Positions 7,509 to 8,842 of a stretch of 8,842 bases of DNA are shown in pieces (position 1 is the stretch's first letter; each line of letters opens with the position of its first letter). The notes beneath the pieces were generated by a model. The model saw only the letters and a program-made list of their open reading frames with translations, searched no databases and was not told the origin of the DNA. Both the position numbers and the translations under genes were made by a program. Source of the DNA: CAYLHF01 sp964383365. GTDB lineage: Bacteria > Bacteroidota > Rhodothermia > Rhodothermales > UBA10348. The stretch spans positions 1-8,842 of the forward strand of contig CAYLHF010000067.1 of assembly GCA_964383365.1 (NCBI GenBank), read 5' to 3'.

Positions 7509-8341
7509 GAGCCAACCCGCCCCTCCATCGGGGATGACGCCTGGGCGTAGAAACGCCTCGGAATTCGACCCGCCTGAAACGCCAGGCGGCCAGCCAGGAC
7601 CGCGTTTTTCATGGCTGCAGCCATCTGGACCGGGTGTTGGGCTTTGGTGACCGCCGTATTGATGAGAACCGCATCATAGCCCAGTTCCATCGCCCGCGCC
7701 GCATCGCTCGCCGTTCCGATTCCAGCATCAACGACCAGCGTAGTATCCGGCAGTAGCTCCCGGATAAGCTGCAAATTGTACGGATTAACGAGCCCCATCC
7801 CGCTCCCGATCGGAGACGCCAGCGGCATCACTGCGGCGCACCCCAGATCGGAGAGCTTCCGGCAGGTGATGGGGTCGTCATTGGCATACGCACACACCGT
7901 AAAACCGGATCGAATAAGCTCGGATGCTGCTTTCAGGAGCTGTTCCGAGTCCGGCAAGAGCGTCTCATCGTCTCCGATCACTTCCAGCTTGATAAGATCG
8001 GTCTCGAGTGCCTCGCGGGCCAGTTCGGCGACCAATACAGCCTCCTTTGCCGTGTAACAACCCGCCGTATTGGGCAGAATATCGACCGGAAGACCGGACA
8101 GGATGGAGAGAAAACCCTCTTCCGACCGATCCTCGAGGTTGATCCGCCTGATGGCCACGGTCACGAGTTGCGTCGCAGCCGCGGCATACGCCTCCATCAT
8201 GATACTCGGGTTCGGAAATCCACTCGTCCCGAGGAGAAGGCGGGACTTCAGTCGAAGCGATCCGATGCTCCAGAAATCTCCACACGCTCCGTCCACTGCC
8301 GTCTCGTCGGAGGGATTTGCACTCCCGTTCGTTTTGCTCAT
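7505..8341 (-). CDS. thiG: Thiazole synthase ThiG
   Basis: ThiG condenses 1-deoxy-D-xylulose 5-phosphate, dehydroglycine and the ThiS thiocarboxylate into the thiazole phosphate of thiamine, in the cytoplasm. The 278 residues cover the whole family. Present are RLLLGTSGFPN (34-44), PNTAGCYTAKEAV (90-102), the Schiff-base lysine Lys118 in LIKLEVIGD (117-124) with Glu120, VMPLASPIGSGMGL (171-184), Asp205 in VVDAGIGTASDA (203-214), and LINTAVTKAQHPVQMA (226-241) followed by the phosphate-binding C-terminal part. About 20 residues at the N-terminus exceed the usual length (about 255-265) and have no motif. A weak purine-rich GGAAAG precedes the ATG, 13 nt after the thiS stop. The stop overlaps the next start (ATGA), suggesting coupled translation. 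Confidence 0.97.
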   Translation of the reverse strand: MSKTNGSANPSDETAVDGACGDFWSIGSLRLKSRLLLGTSGFPNPSIMMEAYAAAATQLVTVAIRRINLEDRSEEGFLSILSGLPVDILPNTAGCYTAKEAVLVAELAREALETDLIKLEVIGDDETLLPDSEQLLKAASELIRSGFTVCAYANDDPITCRKLSDLGCAAVMPLASPIGSGMGLVNPYNLQLIRELLPDTTLVVDAGIGTASDAARAMELGYDAVLINTAVTKAQHPVQMAAAMKNAVLAGRLAFQAGRIPRRFYAQASSPMEGRVGS

Positions 8342-8354
8342 AGTTCTTTCCGTT

Positions 8355-8570
8355 TCAGCCGCCCTGAAGCGCGGTCACAATGTCCACTTCATCTCCGCCG
8401 GAGAGCCGGACCACTTTCCAGTCCTGCCGCCGAACGATGCGCTCGTTGACGGCGACGGCAATCCCACGCGACGTTTCCGGATCCAGTTCCATGCTCCTGA
8501 GCATCTCTTCGACGGTCGTACCGTCAGAAATATCAGAATCCTTCCCGTTTATTCGTATTTCGAACGCCAT
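8355..8570 (-). CDS. thiS: Sulfur carrier protein ThiS
   Basis: This is a 71-residue ubiquitin-fold sulfur carrier that ends in the diagnostic Gly-Gly (70-71), which is adenylated by ThiF/MoeB and converted to the thiocarboxylate that feeds sulfur to ThiG. Family features are the N-terminal strand FEIRINGK (3-10), the helix TVEEMLRSMEL (19-29), GIAVAVNERIV (36-46), and GDEVDIVTALQGG (59-71). The start at 8570 is set by GGAGG (complement of 8575-8579), 4 nt upstream. A longer frame reaching 8624 would add 18 residues with no ThiS similarity and run deep into thiO. The start overlaps the thiO stop by one base (TAATG). No ThiF-type activating enzyme is encoded in the window. Confidence 0.96.
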   Translation of the reverse strand: MAFEIRINGKDSDISDGTTVEEMLRSMELDPETSRGIAVAVNERIVRRQDWKVVRLSGGDEVDIVTALQGG

Positions 8571-8842
8571 TATGCCTCCATTCTCGTCGGGACAAAACGT
8601 CCGGGCCGGAAGTGCGAAAACCAATCCGACCGGTAGTCGGATGTGATCTCGAGGGCGGCCTCCTGTGCGGTAATGACCGACTGAATGATCCCGTGGCGAA
8701 AATGTCCCGTCGCATAATACACACCCGGCGTGTCGGACCAGCCGACAATCGGGTCATTGTCACGCGTACCGGGCCGGAGACCTGCCCGGGCCTCGCGCAG
8801 CGGCAGGTCATAGATACCCGGAACGATTTCCCAGGCTCCCTC
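8570..8842 (-). CDS. thiO: Glycine oxidase ThiO, C-terminal 90 residues (runs off the edge)
   Basis: Translated from the window edge, the frame gives 90 residues ending in TAA. AGLRPGTRDNDPIVG, about 20 residues in, and VYYATGHFRHGI, about 41 residues in, are the conserved C-terminal segments of FAD-dependent glycine oxidases. The Arg of GLRP and the Arg of HFRxG line the substrate pocket in the B. subtilis enzyme. ThiO uses O2 to oxidise glycine to the imine dehydroglycine for ThiG, replacing the radical-SAM ThiH used by anaerobes and enterics, so an aerobic lifestyle is implied. The FAD-binding N-terminal part (about 270 residues) and the operon promoter lie beyond 8842. The stop codon shares a base with the thiS start. 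Confidence 0.93.
   Translation of the reverse strand, partial: EGAWEIVPGIYDLPLREARAGLRPGTRDNDPIVGWSDTPGVYYATGHFRHGIIQSVITAQEAALEITSDYRSDWFSHFRPGRFVPTRMEA

Noticed and set aside
6909..8842. TPP riboswitch for the thi operon
   Set aside because: I found no CUGAGA-type element in a leader position. The operon's leader lies upstream of thiO, outside the window.

Overview
The window looks like a chromosomal piece of a fairly GC-rich bacterium of the Bacteroidota/Rhodothermota (FCB) group. Two things point there. One protein ends in a type IX secretion (T9SS) C-terminal sorting domain, a system confined to that group. A second is a membrane-anchored Ser/Thr kinase with a C-terminal beta-propeller, a design common in Rhodothermota, Acidobacteriota and Gemmatimonadota. 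This placement is inferred from protein architecture, not from a marker gene. One run of exactly 100 N (6078-6177) is a scaffold gap of unknown true size.

Left part (1-4446): a tRNA-Arg(ACG) gene on the minus strand is followed by about 290 bp without a gene. That stretch ends in a 25-bp near-palindrome with a Fur-box-like core, directly against the start codon of an AAA_14/DUF4143 ATPase gene on the plus strand. A 93-bp spacer with a perfect 12-bp palindrome leads to a 918-residue Ser/Thr kinase on the same strand.

Middle (4447-6177): a secreted, T9SS-sorted protein with an Ig/cadherin-like domain lies on the minus strand, convergent with the kinase. Upstream of it are about 210 bp with no gene I can support, then the N gap.

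Right part (6178-8842): a tightly packed minus-strand thiamine operon in transcription order thiO (3' end only) - thiS - thiG - thiE/tenI-like - thiD (3' end lost in the gap). Junctions are a 1-nt overlap, 13 nt, a 4-nt overlap and a 4-nt overlap, so the genes are very probably co-transcribed and translationally coupled. ThiO oxidises glycine to dehydroglycine, ThiS-thiocarboxylate gives the sulfur, and ThiG builds the thiazole. The next protein resembles the thiazole tautomerase TenI more than thiamine-phosphate synthase. ThiD phosphorylates HMP and HMP-P. The layout recalls the Bacillus subtilis tenA-tenI-thiO-thiS-thiG-thiF-thiD cluster. thiC, thiF and an unambiguous thiE are not in the window, and the operon promoter, with any TPP riboswitch, would lie beyond 8842.

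I found no CRISPR array, insertion sequence, rRNA or phage gene. The window is mostly ordinary chromosome. The points most worth checking are the operator-like palindrome before the DUF4143 gene, the ThiE/TenI identity, and what lies in the gap.
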